A stretch of 64,000 bases of DNA from Euptelea pleiosperma. Taxonomy: Eukaryota > Streptophyta > Magnoliopsida > Ranunculales > Eupteleaceae. Under the pieces are notes generated by a model. That model made no database searches and was not told the DNA's origin. It saw nothing but the letters and a program-made list of their open reading frames with translations. Positions 24,701-37,000 of this stretch are shown piece after piece. The DNA is taken from the NCBI GenBank assembly GCA_035048495.1, contig CM068552.1:11571501-11635500 (forward strand), in the 5' to 3' direction. The number at the start of each line of letters is the position of its first letter. The stretch's first letter is position 1. A program made the position numbers and the translations under genes.

Positions 24701-27331
24701 AACAATAAAACCAAAAAGTAAAAGCATTAATGCCAAAAGAGGAAAAAATGTCAATCTCCATAATAATAATAATAGACTAGCTGTTATGATCCCTGTTCCA
24801 ACAGTGAGGTCAGACAAGATATATCATGTACTACCCTATCTTGCGAATGGTATCGACGACTCAAATATCTAGTAAGCAATGAGGTCAAAGGCATAAAGCG
24901 ACACCTAGGAGACTAGGGTCAACCGTGCGCATGAGCACCTAAGCTATCAATTTTGCCTAGCAGCTTCTAAATTTAATTCGCCTAGGAGGAACTTTACAAA
25001 ATACACAAAAAAAGAAATGCATCGATTTGTGGATCCTAATTTTGCACAAACCCTACAACATAACATAAGTTATATATTGTAAAATCCGGATGGCAGTGGA
25101 TGTTTCGATTGATTTTTGCTTCGAGACTCCGCTGGTTTCCTTCGCTTCGTCAACTCAACGTTGCGGCTTCGCACCTTAGGTGTAGTCCGAGTCCATAATG
25201 GAAGGCTTCACACCATCAGTTTTCTTGTTCGTGTCGCAGCGAAGGGCAGGAGAACTAACCCCTTCTTTATCTTCTTAGCTTAACAAGCGAAGCTGATGTG
25301 AGAGCATTCTACTACGATGGTTCGCCGTGACCCCGAATCAGTGCCCGATCAAGCAAGTGGACTCGTTTTTACTATTTATAGTAAATTCTGATTTTTTATT
25401 ATTTTTGATAGAGTTCTAATTGTTTAGAAATTTAGTTCTTTGAGTTGTAATAGAATTAAGATTTTATTATTGAGTAAATTAGTAGTTGACTTGTATTAGA
25501 AGTTTCTTATTTCAATTAAATTAGAATTATAAAAGTCAGGTTAGATGGTTCTATAAAATAGGGATGTAAGCTTTGATTTTGAGAAGGGCATGATATGAAT
25601 GAAATAGAAATCTCTCTTGCAGTGTGAAATCACTCTATCTCGGTGTGAATCCAAGCTAACTTGGTGCGAAGCCAAGACAATCTCTTCCCTATCTCCCTCT
25701 TTATCATCTTCTATCATTATCCACCCCAAAATCGTAGAACGATCTCCCGTCCTACGTCAGAAGCGAAAGCGAAGCCAAGATGGCTAGCAGTAGAAGGAAG
25801 TCCTGTAGGCCTCCAGAGCATACGACGATTCTTTCATGAAGCGTTGATTTACCCCCTCTTTCTATCCTTCCATGTTGACACACTATACTTTGATGTCCAT
25901 AGCACCACTCTCCACTTCCTTTCTCTCTATCGGCTTTAGCTTGACAGAGGGGCTAGATACGAAAGAACGGTATGAGAAAGATTGACTTCCAGATCGATCC
26001 GCCTTCCGAGCCCGTCAACTAACTGACTGCTTTAATGTGGCTAGCTTGTCTATTTAAAAGCGACTACAGAAATACTGAGAATGTTGCAAGTGCTCCTGCT
26101 CCAAGATTTTCGTATTCTAATATTAGCAATGAAATCAGATATACCAGTGACAGCGACTATACCGGCATAGGATGCTGAGGCAGTAGATTGATTCGGAAAG
26201 GGAGGGATTCATGACCCGAATACCCGAACATTCTTCTTTAATCCACTTCAATCAGTTCACTTAAAGCATGTTTTCTAACACCTAAATAGAAAATAGGATT
26301 TAAATTTCCTTCTTGGCTATGTATCCCACTTGATTACCCATCTCCTCAGCACATAGGCGTCACCTGGGCAAACCCAAATGGCCGCATTTTGACAGGTGCA
26401 TGCTTAGGCCCTGTTTCAGGCTCAAGGGATCTCTGCCACAGAATGGGGTTGCCTGGGCAACAGCTTTGATTATACTGCACGTAAGGGTAACTGCCCACAT
26501 CAAGAAGAATCAATGTAGATAAGCCATTTATGGGACAAACTGTGCACCTCAAACAGGTCCTGAAGCTTAACTAGCATACCCAAAATGGTGCATTTTCAAG
26601 CTCAAGCAGTACTGACGAGGTCCAATTCCTTCAAAATATAAGAGGCACCAATGCCTGGATATCTCAAACCTAAATCTTGCAAACTTACTGATGGATGAAC
26701 TGAATCAAAACTGACGACAACGTAGGTGGAATAACAACATGAAGCCATGTTTCCTCATCTCAGAACCCTAATCTAGACTCTATGATGACAGGTCAACTCA
26801 ATAAAACAACTGGGGAGAACAAACCATGTCCCACAAAACCAAGAGAAGAACCACTCCAGCATAAAATTACATATCATCCCATAAACACACGAATTAGGGT
26901 AAGGATTTGAATAGAACAAAAACTTAATCATCCAAAATTATTTTTTTACAAGTATATTGATGAAACGCTTAATCATCCAAAAGTCCATTAAACCGAAGAA
27001 AACCCTAAATATTGGAGACAAATTCATAGAATTAGGCTTTAGACCAGAATTACACAAAATGAACACACCGCAACAATTTCCGATCATTCCAAAAGAATAA
27101 AAACAAGGATCAGAGTTCATACAAGAACCGAACAACATCATTCAAAACCCTAATGGACTCGAGCAAAAACCTATGTATTCAAGACATAATCAAAGCAAAT
27201 TGGACTGAAACGAAGAAGAATTCAAAAAAGAACCCAAGTACACACGAGAGACTGCAAGCAAAGAGAAGAAGAAGAAACCAAATAAAAAACAATTAATCGA
27301 ACTTTTCAACTTACCCTCTCGATCCGTACAT
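18776..27331 (-). CDS. hnRNP F/H-like RNA-binding protein with two RRMs
   Basis: Two coding exons: 27331-27315 (17 nt, ending before gtaagt) and 19547-18776. Splicing gives MYGSRGA followed in frame by MLGSGGVSDGYEVGSKRQR, 262 residues in all. The N-terminus so formed matches my memory of plant homologues, which supports this start over the internal Met at 19543. RRM1 is at about residues 58-134 (VVRLRGLPFN, GEAFVIFAG) and RRM2 at about 173-247 (ILKLRGLPFS, GEAYVEFASA). The RLRGLPF style is that of quasi-RRMs in hnRNP F/H, GRSF1 and ESRP proteins, which bind G-rich RNA. A nuclear splicing or RNA-processing role is inferred. The second exon is uninterrupted. The 7,767-bp intron carries an RTE LINE and other debris. 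Confidence 0.92.
19548..20734 (-). other. Intron of the RRM gene, proximal part
   Basis: Intronic sequence lacking coding signal. At 20290-20650 there is an inverted arrangement of gtgtc and cagacac words (for example gaagtgtcagacacgctgac and gtgtctgacacatg), probably a degenerate DNA element. A related vocabulary (gatacgtgtcggtgcc) occurs at 37430-37640. Confidence 0.4.
20735..24150 (-). mobile_element. RTE-type LINE, nearly full length but decayed
   Basis: Read on the minus strand, about 3.4 kb shows an endonuclease-like segment (ILEFAMAYDL near 23930; VAKVVLGESKGK near 23540). A reverse transcriptase segment (CTNYRGIKLMSHIMKLWERV near 22830) and a C-terminal block (MLRWLCDKTRKHKI near 22010) follow. 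It ends in tcatgttgcc and ccaaatagttgggat words followed by gatgat. That order is the RTE layout. Frameshifts and stops are frequent, so it is dead. It lies in the large intron of the RRM gene in the same orientation, and a further element interrupts it at about 20935-21190. Confidence 0.75.
20935..21190. repeat. Cctaggc-type element inserted in the RTE LINE
   Basis: The tract has gcgaagctt, cgcctaggca and cctaggcctcgctta words, opening with gtgtaatcaaagctt and closing with ttttattacac, which is a short terminal inverted pair. RTE sequence resumes on both sides. A related fragment lies at about 24870-24990. Confidence 0.4.
24151..25740. other. RRM-gene intron, unassigned sequence
   Basis: Mostly AT-rich. 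A cctaggcgc-like fragment lies at 24870-24990. A stretch at 25080-25740 contains a possible LTR-like end (ctataaaatagggatgtaag followed by a pyrimidine-rich region), but no partner LTR was found. No gene was seen. Confidence 0.35.
25741..26290. other. Possible organelle-derived insert (weak)
   Basis: Base composition and word use (gacagaggggctagatacg, gattcggaaagggagggatt) are less AT-rich than the flanks and resemble plant mitochondrial intergenic DNA. No mitochondrial gene could be read, so this is only a suspicion. Confidence 0.25.
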
Positions 27332-27475
27332 GGCGTCGAAACGTGGAAGGCTTATCTAGATTGTCCAATGGAGGGTAAAAAATCGTTAGATTCGAACTTT
27401 TGAAGAAGATGTGAAAAACCCTAACAAAGTTCGTCCGCTTCTCAGAGAAAAACCCTAACTAGGGTTCGCTTGCCC
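27332..27475 (-). promoter_or_regulatory. 5' UTR and upstream signals of the RRM gene
   Basis: Upstream of the ATG at 27331 the minus strand carries two telo-box-type aaccctaa/ttagggttt motifs, around 27414-27424 and 27450-27467. These motifs are common near plant housekeeping-gene starts. The donor gtaagt directly follows the 17-nt coding exon. No TATA box was assigned. Confidence 0.45.
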
Positions 27476-28282
27476 GCCTCTTTTTTATATTTTGTTTTCT
27501 TCTGTCTTTTGAGATGGGCTCGTAAGAAGCTTTCAAGGAGTTGAAATTACTTCCAACATCCTCAACATAAATGCAAAAGAAGAAACTAATATTTTGACTT
27601 GTAAGGGTATTATAGTCATTTAATTTGAACCACTTGTAATAATCTTTAAAGGAATACACTTAATATCAACCGACTCACAATATGGAAGGGTACTATAGTC
27701 ATTTACCTTTACGCCTCGCTCGTGCCAAAGAACCAAAAAATAAATTTCGATTTCAAGGTTTATTTCAACCAGCCTAGAAATAAAAATATTTTGATCAATG
27801 TAGAAATAATACATCTTTTTGGAAATGATGGAAATATTGAGAAATTTTTTGTGAAAAATTTAGAAACGAATCCTTATTTACTTACATTATTGTCTTAATA
27901 TGGTAAATTATTTTAAAAAACCTGTTTACTATTATTAACTTATAACATTTACTTAATTTTTTGAATGTTTAAATATTTTATTTGAAATTTTTTTTAACCC
28001 TGGCAACTTGTAGAATGAGCTAAGTTATGGATGTTTATGATAAAAATCAATGAAATTGGGATTTTTTCCAAATTTCAAAATCTACAATACATGCACAAAT
28101 CCAATGTAAATGCATCATAGATTCATAGATTTGATGCATTTACACATAATTTATCTATTTGTAGCAAATAACAATAGTAAAAAATTTTATACTTACATAC
28201 ATTTCGAATTTGAAAAAACTCCAAAATAAGATTCGATTTGTTCTCACGATCAATTTGCAAACTTAAAAATCTACAAAGGATT
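27476..28282. other. Intergenic between GET1 and the RRM gene
   Basis: AT-rich with no coding signature. A short inverted pair, gatgcatttac and gtaaatgcatc, lies near 28107-28143. Confidence 0.35.
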
Positions 28283-28284
28283 AG

Positions 28285-28327
<43 letters not shown>
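28283..28327. repeat. Compound (tc)n(ta)n microsatellite
   Basis: A run of tc dinucleotides passes directly into a run of ta dinucleotides. A similar compound tract lies in HMGB intron 5 at about 55517-55580. Confidence 0.9.
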
Positions 28328-28328
<1 letters not shown>

Positions 28329-28686
28329 ACAATTTCATACAATATTTTTTACAACAATTTTGGCATAAGCCAATGTATAAATTAGAAGTCTTGGAATGGG
28401 GTGATTTTTGGCGAGGATGGTCTCTCCAATGAGGAAATCATCTTCACAAAAATTCAAATCAATCCAATATTCATAGATTGGTTTATAAGTTGAAGAATTA
28501 TGGACCGTCTATTTTTATCATTAACTTGAAAACCACATTTGATGGGGTTAGAAATTTTAGAATGTGCTGATTTTTTGGAGGAGTGATCTATATGATGAGA
28601 TCATCCTCAAGAAAAATCAGCTATTGATTCATTTTCCACGTGGGTATGCCAAAATTGTTGTCAAAAATGTTGTATGAAATTGTTGT
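28328..28686. repeat. MITE with about 40-bp terminal inverted repeats
   Basis: The left end aacaatttcatacaatattt is mirrored by the right end, atgttgtatgaaattgttgt. The inverted similarity continues inward through caattttggcat. TA-rich sequence flanks both sides, so a TA-type target is possible but not provable. Confidence 0.6.
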
Positions 28687-28754
28687 CCCCCTATCCTAAT
28701 ATATATATGAAAAGGGATTAAATTGGTCACATATGAGATTTGTGGAAAAATCTA

Positions 28755-29150
28755 TGATACTGACTTCAGTATCAAAATTTTGATGCCAAAGTCCTTCAAT
28801 TTGCCAAGTAGTAGACTTTTTAGGGCTCATTGACTCCATAAATATTTGGCCCACATCTTGGTGGACCCCACCCACACACCAAAAATCAGTATGATTAGTG
28901 ATTCCTAGTCATTGGATTTGAGTACTTTTTCATCATGGGCTTGGAACCAACTCATAGGCCTGTTCATAAAGCCCATGATGAAAAGTGCTCAAATCCTACC
29001 GCTAGAAATCACCAATCACGCTGATTTTTGGTGTGTGGGTCCACCAAGATGTGGGCCAAATATTCATGGAGTCAGTGGGCCCGAAAGAGTCTACTACATG
29101 GCAAATTGAGGGACTTCGGCATCAAAAATTTGATACCGAAGTCGGTATCA
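28755..29150. repeat. Long hairpin element related to family A
   Basis: Inverted arms run from tgatactgacttcagtatc to the mirrored end at 29150, with high identity to the centre (ccaccaagatgtgggccaaa and its inverse; agcccatgatgaaaagtg and its inverse). A transcript through it would fold into one long hairpin. Confidence 0.6.
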
Positions 29151-29292
29151 AAGAACAGCTCGAGATTTATGATGGTTTTGAGCTCAAATGGGATGTTTTC
29201 CACCTTTGATAGGAATATTTCCATACATGTAACATTTCAATCGAAATAATACATACTGTCAATTGATTGAAATTTAATGCACGCAAACAAAA

Positions 29293-29761
29293 AATTTCGA
29301 AATATATGAAAATATTTCGAGAATTCAACCTGAGTCCATCTAGAACTACACCCATTTCTTACACCCAATGGTAGGGCCAACATGGAGATCATGTTGGACA
29401 ATCCAATTGCATTGTGAGTTTTGCATATTATAGTTACCCCCCTTACAAAAAAATTAGGACATTTTGGGACTCCTAACCTCATGAAAAATTGACTTTAATT
29501 TGAAAAATCCAGACCACCCAATTGAAACATTGCTTTTGATCAATTTTTTTATATAGTTAGCAAATTTGAAATGAACTTATTTTTGGTGATGATGATCATT
29601 ATGGAAAGGACAACTCAATGAATTGTTGGATTATATAACATGATCTCCATGTGGGCCCCACCACTGGGTGTAAGAACTGGATGTAAGAAATGGGTGTAGC
29701 TCTAGACGGACTCAACCTAGAAAATGAAAATACTTCACGAAATATTTCAATAATTTCGCAA
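29293..29761. repeat. Inverted-repeat element
   Basis: Arms of roughly 100 bp are mirrored: cctgagtccatctagaacta and agctctagacggactcaacc; tttcttacacccaatggtag and ccactgggtgtaagaact. The centre is unrelated AT-rich sequence. Confidence 0.55.
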
Positions 29762-31057
29762 AACTTATTTCCTCACAAAGAACAACTTATCACGAGCTCT
29801 ATTAAGTTATTTAGAGCTGAAGGGCAAAACATTTGGTAGCCCAACATCAGTGTTGTTGTCTAAGGATGACACCCTCCCTATGTTTAGATCATTGGATGGT
29901 AATGGACATTCACATCACACAAATCTCGAAGATCATCCAATGGTTTGGACCTAGGAAGAACATCCTTATGCGGTTGATTGAGGGCATCGTTTTCCATTAC
30001 ACAAATACTGCACATTCATATCAACCGTAACTCTTCAATTGGTTGAAGACCTTTTTAAGTGAAAATACAGCCTGATAAAAATATTTTAAAAAATCCAAGA
30101 ACTTCACATTTTTTACTCTAGGCTCCGTATGGCTGCCCTGAATATAAATGTCAAAACTTTCTGTGGCAACACTTTCTAAGAACAAAAATACTTGGTAGTA
30201 CCAGACTACCCGATAGATTTTTTTCATGTTTAGATCAGCCTAACCATTCAAAGATAGAACCTTCATTTGAACAGGGACCATATGGATGTTTGGCCCACCC
30301 CTAGGCTACGGAACAAAAATAGCCTGATTGGTGAATTCTAGCAATTGGACTCGAGTATTTTCATGGGTTGATTATTATACGTGGATTCGAGTTATCGCTG
30401 CAACCAAACACTCCAAAAAACATAACCTGCTTTGTTTCCGTACAAAATAGAACTATCCCCACATAGACCTTTTGTGGTTCTTCAATCAATGTGTACACAT
30501 GGCCCACCTATGCATCAAGTGGTACAGTTGGACCACCACTTAGATGGGTCATATTTAACCAGTTTGATCAAGATTGCAAGCTAAAATTTGGACGGCTAAT
30601 AGGACTAGGAAATCCCTACAGCAAGTGGTTGGTCCCAATTAGTTGAATTTTCACATATGGAGACTACAATAAACTTGGTAATTGCTCTTAAAAGTTGAAA
30701 CAAAAATACATCAGTGCCCAAAAGATCCACACATAAAAATAAAAAAGAAGTTTGGATCTGAAAAAAAATTCTAATCTTAATGGTGGTGGGTGGGCCATGA
30801 ACACTCAAATAACTAGTAGTTACAACACCCAACCCAATTTTCATGAGGTTGAGAAAAAAAAATAAAGAATATCTTTACACGAGAGGCTCGGTCACTCTCC
30901 CCATGCTGCTTACAGACTGAAATCTTTACAGCAAAATAATCTAAAAAACGAAAAACCCGAGTAAGATTAGTGCAAGAAAATTACCTCTTTTATTCTTCTT
31001 TTGCCTTGGAAGGTGGGCTGCAACAAACATGGCTATAGCTCTTACAAATAAGCTCAC
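29762..31057. other. GET1 3' flank and intergenic sequence
   Basis: A family A fragment lies at 30270-30370. The probable 3' UTR of GET1 lies just below 31058. No other gene was recognised. Confidence 0.4.
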
Positions 31058-34000
31058 CTACTTAGGTAGCTTCTGGCAAATAAATGTGCCGACCCGGTTA
31101 GATATTATTAACCATGGTATTATCCCAACCTATATTTGCATTAACAAAATGATTAGAAGGTGTCTTCTACGAAATGAAAAACTAGTTATGCAACTACTTG
31201 ACTTAAAAGTGCCCTTCACATCAATTGTAACTTATTTTGAGTCACCTATTTGATGGACCACGGATATTGAGCTAAAACTTGGATGGGTGGCAATGTTTGG
31301 CATGAGATAGAGCAAACCAAGCAGTTAGAATTGGTTAGGAGTTCCAGGCCACGTCCCATCCAAGATATGCCGCTATGATCCATCCAAGATGTGCCCCATC
31401 AATAGAATGGTTCAGATTGATGAGTCGGTGTGGCAAGAGCCAGGAACCAGATAGACACAAAAGTTCCACTGAAAAAAAAAAAACCTTTCCCATTTTAACT
31501 TATCTTTACCATAACATGGCTGTCCACACGATCTTTATCTCTCCAAGACAACACCTTCCCTGCGAAAAATCAAATAAAACCATGGAGCTGCAGTTTTTCC
31601 CAAATATCCATAACTGATTGTGCCTAGCAGAAGCACTAGATGAAAGAAAATTAGGCCAAACAATACTACAGCATTCAACATATTGCCACCTTGATATTAT
31701 ACAGGACTGTGGTCACATGAAGCTTAAATTCAATGGAAGGTCATTGGGAAACCATGTACTGGCAAGTATTTGGTCATGAGGGATGATCAAGAAATATCTT
31801 GAAAGCAATTTCTAGACCCACTGATAATAATAATTCCTAAGGACTGGAGGTTAGAGCTCTTATGGAAGATTTAAAGAGCTCAGTCCAACTTCTCAGGTCC
31901 TAGGAGGTGGAATATGACTCCTTATTTTTCACTAGCATCAAATGGATGTTCTTGGCACAAATTTTCTTGCCACTTAGTTTTGTAAGAGAGCAAAAGACTG
32001 AGCTGTTTGGCTGGCCTTACACACAGTTTCGTGCAATTTCTGTATGTAGTATATCCATTCCTAGCTCTAGTATTCTTCTTCTCCTTCTAAATAAATTTCC
32101 AGTACTATGTTGAGACAATAAATGCATTAAAAAAAGGGACTTGTAGTCAGATATAGGTTCAATCACAAGATAAACACTCCCCAGCACCATGTAATCAGTT
32201 TAGCAGAAAAAACTAGTAAGGTAGGGAATAAAGAATCCCAAGTGACACAAATATTTTGGTCAAGGAGCAATCCAAGCTGTCCCCACTTTGTCTCATCTCA
32301 GTCCCGCCAGGAGCAACACCATCAAGAGTTCATCAAATCTACCAATTTGCACTGTTTGTGGTTATGTTACTTTTGGAATATACATTGTTAAAACTAGGCT
32401 TCCATACAGTTTATTAGAACAGAAAATTTGGTGGTCCTAACATAAGTAGAGAGCTTTCCTATAACCATGCTCCTTGACTTTCTAAGAACCAATGTTACAT
32501 CCTGTTTCCACTCCATGCATCTGAAAAGAAGACTTTCTGTCTACATATTCAACATATTCTAAGCATCCATGCAAAAACAGTTATGAAGAATGAAGAAGGC
32601 CATAGAGATTCATTTCCTCCAATTTAAAAAAAAAAAAAAATCCTATTAATTTTATTGTCTAGAATATGAAATCCTAATCTACTACAGTGTTGGCATTTTC
32701 CACATCAAATTTCACAGCCAAGCCTTTCAATCACTCACAATTAAATTATTGTTTGTGCGACAACGTCACAACACCATCCCATAAATTAATTGGAAATTGG
32801 AATCACCCTGTACTCATTTTAAACTTGGTTTCCAAATTACTTATTTAGACAACACAAATATAACCAGTGCAATTATAAACACCAGTTACCTTATTTAAAA
32901 GAAAAGAATTATAGCATAAAATTTATTTTCCAGACAAACTAGACGCGGTTTACAATTATTTTATACATACCCGCACAAATTTAATAAGTCTGCAATTATG
33001 AACAGCAGTAGGGCAGGACCACTAGGTTCATTTGGGATGTCGTAGTGAAACTTATGGAATGCATGAGGTGCACCATCCCCAAAAAAACACTTAAGCATCA
33101 AAAACTTTATTTGGAGAGAGAGATTAGATTAGATTAGATGAGGTCAAGAAACAATTATGTACAAGTCAAAGTAAGAATCTCGTAGTCAGGAATTTTGAGC
33201 GAAGATAATAACATGATATTCTTCTTTTTTTTTGGCCTTCTTCCTTGAATTTTTTATTAGAATATGTGTCTAATTTTCCATGCTAAATTTTTTTAAATGT
33301 CAAAAATCTCCATGGTGACTAGCCAACCTGTAGTTAACATCCAGTGCAAGTATATGTCCATGGTTCATGGTTCACTACTTCACAAATGAACACACAATGC
33401 TGGAGACTGGAGTAGCATTAGAAGTTCAGTGCCAGATTAGTCGGTATGGTAGTTCAGTTACACTAACAAAACACGACACATACTATAATAATTTCATAAT
33501 ACATTCACTACTGTAACTCTAATTTCATACTTTTTTCTGAGTTGCTAAATGTTAGTTGCATTGCAGTTCAATGTGGCATCAAAACGTATTTAGTTTCATT
33601 TCTAGTTTACCTTAAAACTACTGTTTGTATTTAAGTTGTATAGACTTCAATTACAAATACAATGAGTGGAAGAGGAACATATGATGATATGCCTCAGTTT
33701 CCTTCTAAAGATATTCTGGCGCAATGTATAATTGGTCCGGTTGGTTCACAATAATACCCAAAATGTGCTGAAACCACGTTCTGTATGTTTTTACTTGTTT
33801 GTGGTTTGGATCTTGTTATACCATCCCAAGAGACCATGATCCAACCACTCTCTGAATTCTACTTCTAGGCATGGCCATGGAAACTGACCAATTCAAACTA
33901 CAAATACAGGGTTCTTTTGCAAGTAGCTTCCAATGTTCAGCTAATACCTGTTTTAGTTCCACCTTCGGCATTCATGGGATGGTCGCCAGTCCCGATGCAA

Positions 34001-37000
34001 TCAATCATACTCATTTTCTAACAATCTAATACCATTATCTCAATCATGATCAGAAGGTTTGTTGAAGCGACCTTTTGAGGAAGAAGAGATTCTCAAGGCC
34101 ATTGGAGAGCTTGGAGGGGACCGGGCCCCGGGACCTGACGGATTCTCGTTAGCTTTCTTTTAGAGGTGTTGGAACATTGTGGGCAGAAACTATATGAGGG
34201 TGGTCAAGGAATTTGAGGAAGCTACTATGGACAAGTGTATGAATAGCACTTTCCTAGCCCTCATCCCGAAGAAGGAAAGAGCGGTCTCTTTATCTAACTA
34301 TCGGCCTATCAACCTTGTGGGCAGTACCTACAAAATCATTTTGAAGGGTCTGGCTAGTAGAATGAAGGAAGTGATGGGGTCAATCATATCTTCTTCCCAA
34401 GGCGCCTTTGTAAAAGGCAGACAGATTTCAGACGGCGTGTTGGTTGCCAACGAGCGCATCGACTCCAAGCTAAGAGAGAGGAAGGAAATCCTAGTGTGTA
34501 AGATCGACGTGGAAAAAGCCTACGACCATGTGTGCTGGAAGTTTCTGGACTACCAGCTAGACAGGATGGGTTTCGGGTGGAAGTGGAGGAAGTGGATTCG
34601 GGTTTGTGTTACTTCGGCATCTTTCTCCGTCTTGATAAACGGAGCGCCAGTAGGGTATTTTTGTAGCTCAAGGGGATTGCGACAGGGTGACCCATTGTCC
34701 CCTTTCCTGTTGTAGTGGTTGAAGCCCTGAGTAGGATGATCAACAAAGCGATGGAAGGTGGAATGTTAGAAGGTTTCAGGCCAAGCAGGAGTGGCCCGGA
34801 GATCACCCACTTGCAGTTCGTCGATGATACGATCATCTTTTGTCAAGCCTCTTACAGTCGGTTGAGGTGCATCCGGGGTATCTTGAGATGTTTCGAGGCA
34901 GTCTCGGGTTTGCGGATTAATCTGACTAAGAGTGAAATCTTTGGGGTTGGAGATGTGCCCGGACTGAGTAACATGGTTAGATGTATGGGATGCAAGGTAG
35001 GCAGCTTGCCTACCACCTACCTGGGACTTCTGCTGGGAGCCAAACACAAGGCCAAGTATATTTGGGATCCAGTGGTGGAGAAGAAACTCTCAAGGAAACA
35101 AGATTCGCTTCTGGAATGACACTTGGTGTGGAGAAGAAACTCTCAAGGAAGTCTTCCCATCTCTTTTCCTTATCTCTGAGAGACAAGAAGCTAAGATTCA
35201 AGACTGTGTGGTGGTCAGTGAAGGGAAGACTTCGTGGAACATGGGCTTCAGAAGAAATTTAAACGATTAGGAAGTAGATAGTCTGGGCAACCTCCTGATT
35301 AGGATTGGAGATACACCTCAGATGTCAGACGAGGAGGATCGAAGGAGATGGAAGTCGGAAAGTAAATGGATGTTCACTGTCAGTTCCTTTTTCCATCATC
35401 TTAATAATCATGGTCAAAGATCGTCCCCAACTCCTTGGGTATGGGGTGTTCCCATCCCAACAAAGGTGATCTTTGTTTGGACGGCCATCCTGGACAAAAT
35501 CTTGACAATGGACCACATGAATGGTAGGGGAATGATGATCCCCAACAGATGTGTCATGTGCTATAGAGCGGCTGAGTCTGTGGACCATCTGATGCTGCAC
35601 TGTCCTGTCTCATCCTCGATCTGGCAAATCTGGTTCTCCATGTTTGGCATTGCTTTCGTCATGCCGGAGAAAGTGGATTCCCTCATCCATATCATTTCTT
35701 TGAGCGCGTTCTCGGGAAAAGCGAAGCTTCTATGGCGTTTCCTTCCTTGTGTGATCATGTGGGCCATATGGAAAGAAGGGAACCGTCGCATTTTTGAAGG
35801 GACAAAAGAGGAGATCCAAAAGATCATCCTGAGGATTAAGGCCTAGATGTTTTATCGGTCTTCTTGTTCGCCGGATTTCAGGGGATGTTTTATGACGATT
35901 TCGTTTTCAGATGGGTAGAGCTTCTAAAGGTTTAGTTGTCGTGTCTTTTCCTTTTTTGGCTCCAGGTATCTCGTCTTGAGATCTCTTTGTAGCTTTTGGG
36001 GGCTCCCCTTTTTTAATGAATCATCCTCAACTTATAAATAAATAAAAAAAATTATCTCAATGTCCTTAAAAATGGTTTTGTTTCTCTCCCATTTTGAGCC
36101 AGTATATATTCTAAACTTTACCGATACCCTCTACATCATGTTATGTCTAATCGGTCTATTGTAGTTTAACTTGTCAAAGTGTGTGGAGCCTGTTGTAAAT
36201 CTAGTGATAAATGTAATTACGTGCAAGAGCGATAACCAATAGTGACAAAAACTACAATTCAAAGTTGTAAAAAGCCCCCAGAGCTGGATAGGAAAGCACA
36301 TGCTCTAATATGAAACTTATAGAACAATTGTCAAAAATATCTTACCAAAGGGTTGCAAGAGTGGCTGAGATATGGTAGCGACAGGATCGCGCCAAAACCA
36401 GACAGTCAGCAGAAGATATGTGACTACCTACTTGGTGCCAACCAATAAAACTATTGTTTAGAACCTCAGTTGGAGGGAACATTTAAAGTTCTCACAATGC
36501 ATCGAGATTTACCTTTAAAACCATCAGAGCTTTCAAATATGTGTCATATGACAATTTATTCTCCTTACTGTGTAACTCCTGAACTGGAAATCCCACATAT
36601 CTGTCAGTACTTCATATTGCATACGATGCAAGAATTAAAAAATCACAATTGAAAAGTAATAAAGGATACAGAAAGGCATGCAAAACCAGTTAGTGATGAA
36701 ATATAATTCATTAGAGAAGAAGAATAAAGAAAGAACAAAAGGTGCAATGGGAATAGGGCCTGGGATGAAATGGCAGGGATACAGTTGGATTATTTGAAGA
36801 GTCAGACGTGTACGGTTTCTAAAGTTACAAATAGGGTAAACGTGGAAATGCATTATCCCAAATCTGCCAAGAGAAAGATGTACAAGAAATAATCCCAACC
36901 CAAAAAGGATAAAAAATAGAACAGAAAAAGGCCCTTACTTCCATTATATGTATAATACTTTTAAAAGCAAAGAAATTTTTTAAACCTTTATTTTGTTGGA

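Noticed and set aside
30856..30907. Minus-strand reading MGRVTEPLV near 30870-30900, recalling the start of TFL1/CEN-type proteins
   Set aside because: Only nine residues before a stop and nothing of the family follows; most likely chance.
33800..33880. Possible alternative GET1 exon reading [10 protein letters not shown]
   Set aside because: Acceptor phase does not fit exons 5 and 7; the 31559-31510 exon fits exactly in phase and in family sequence.
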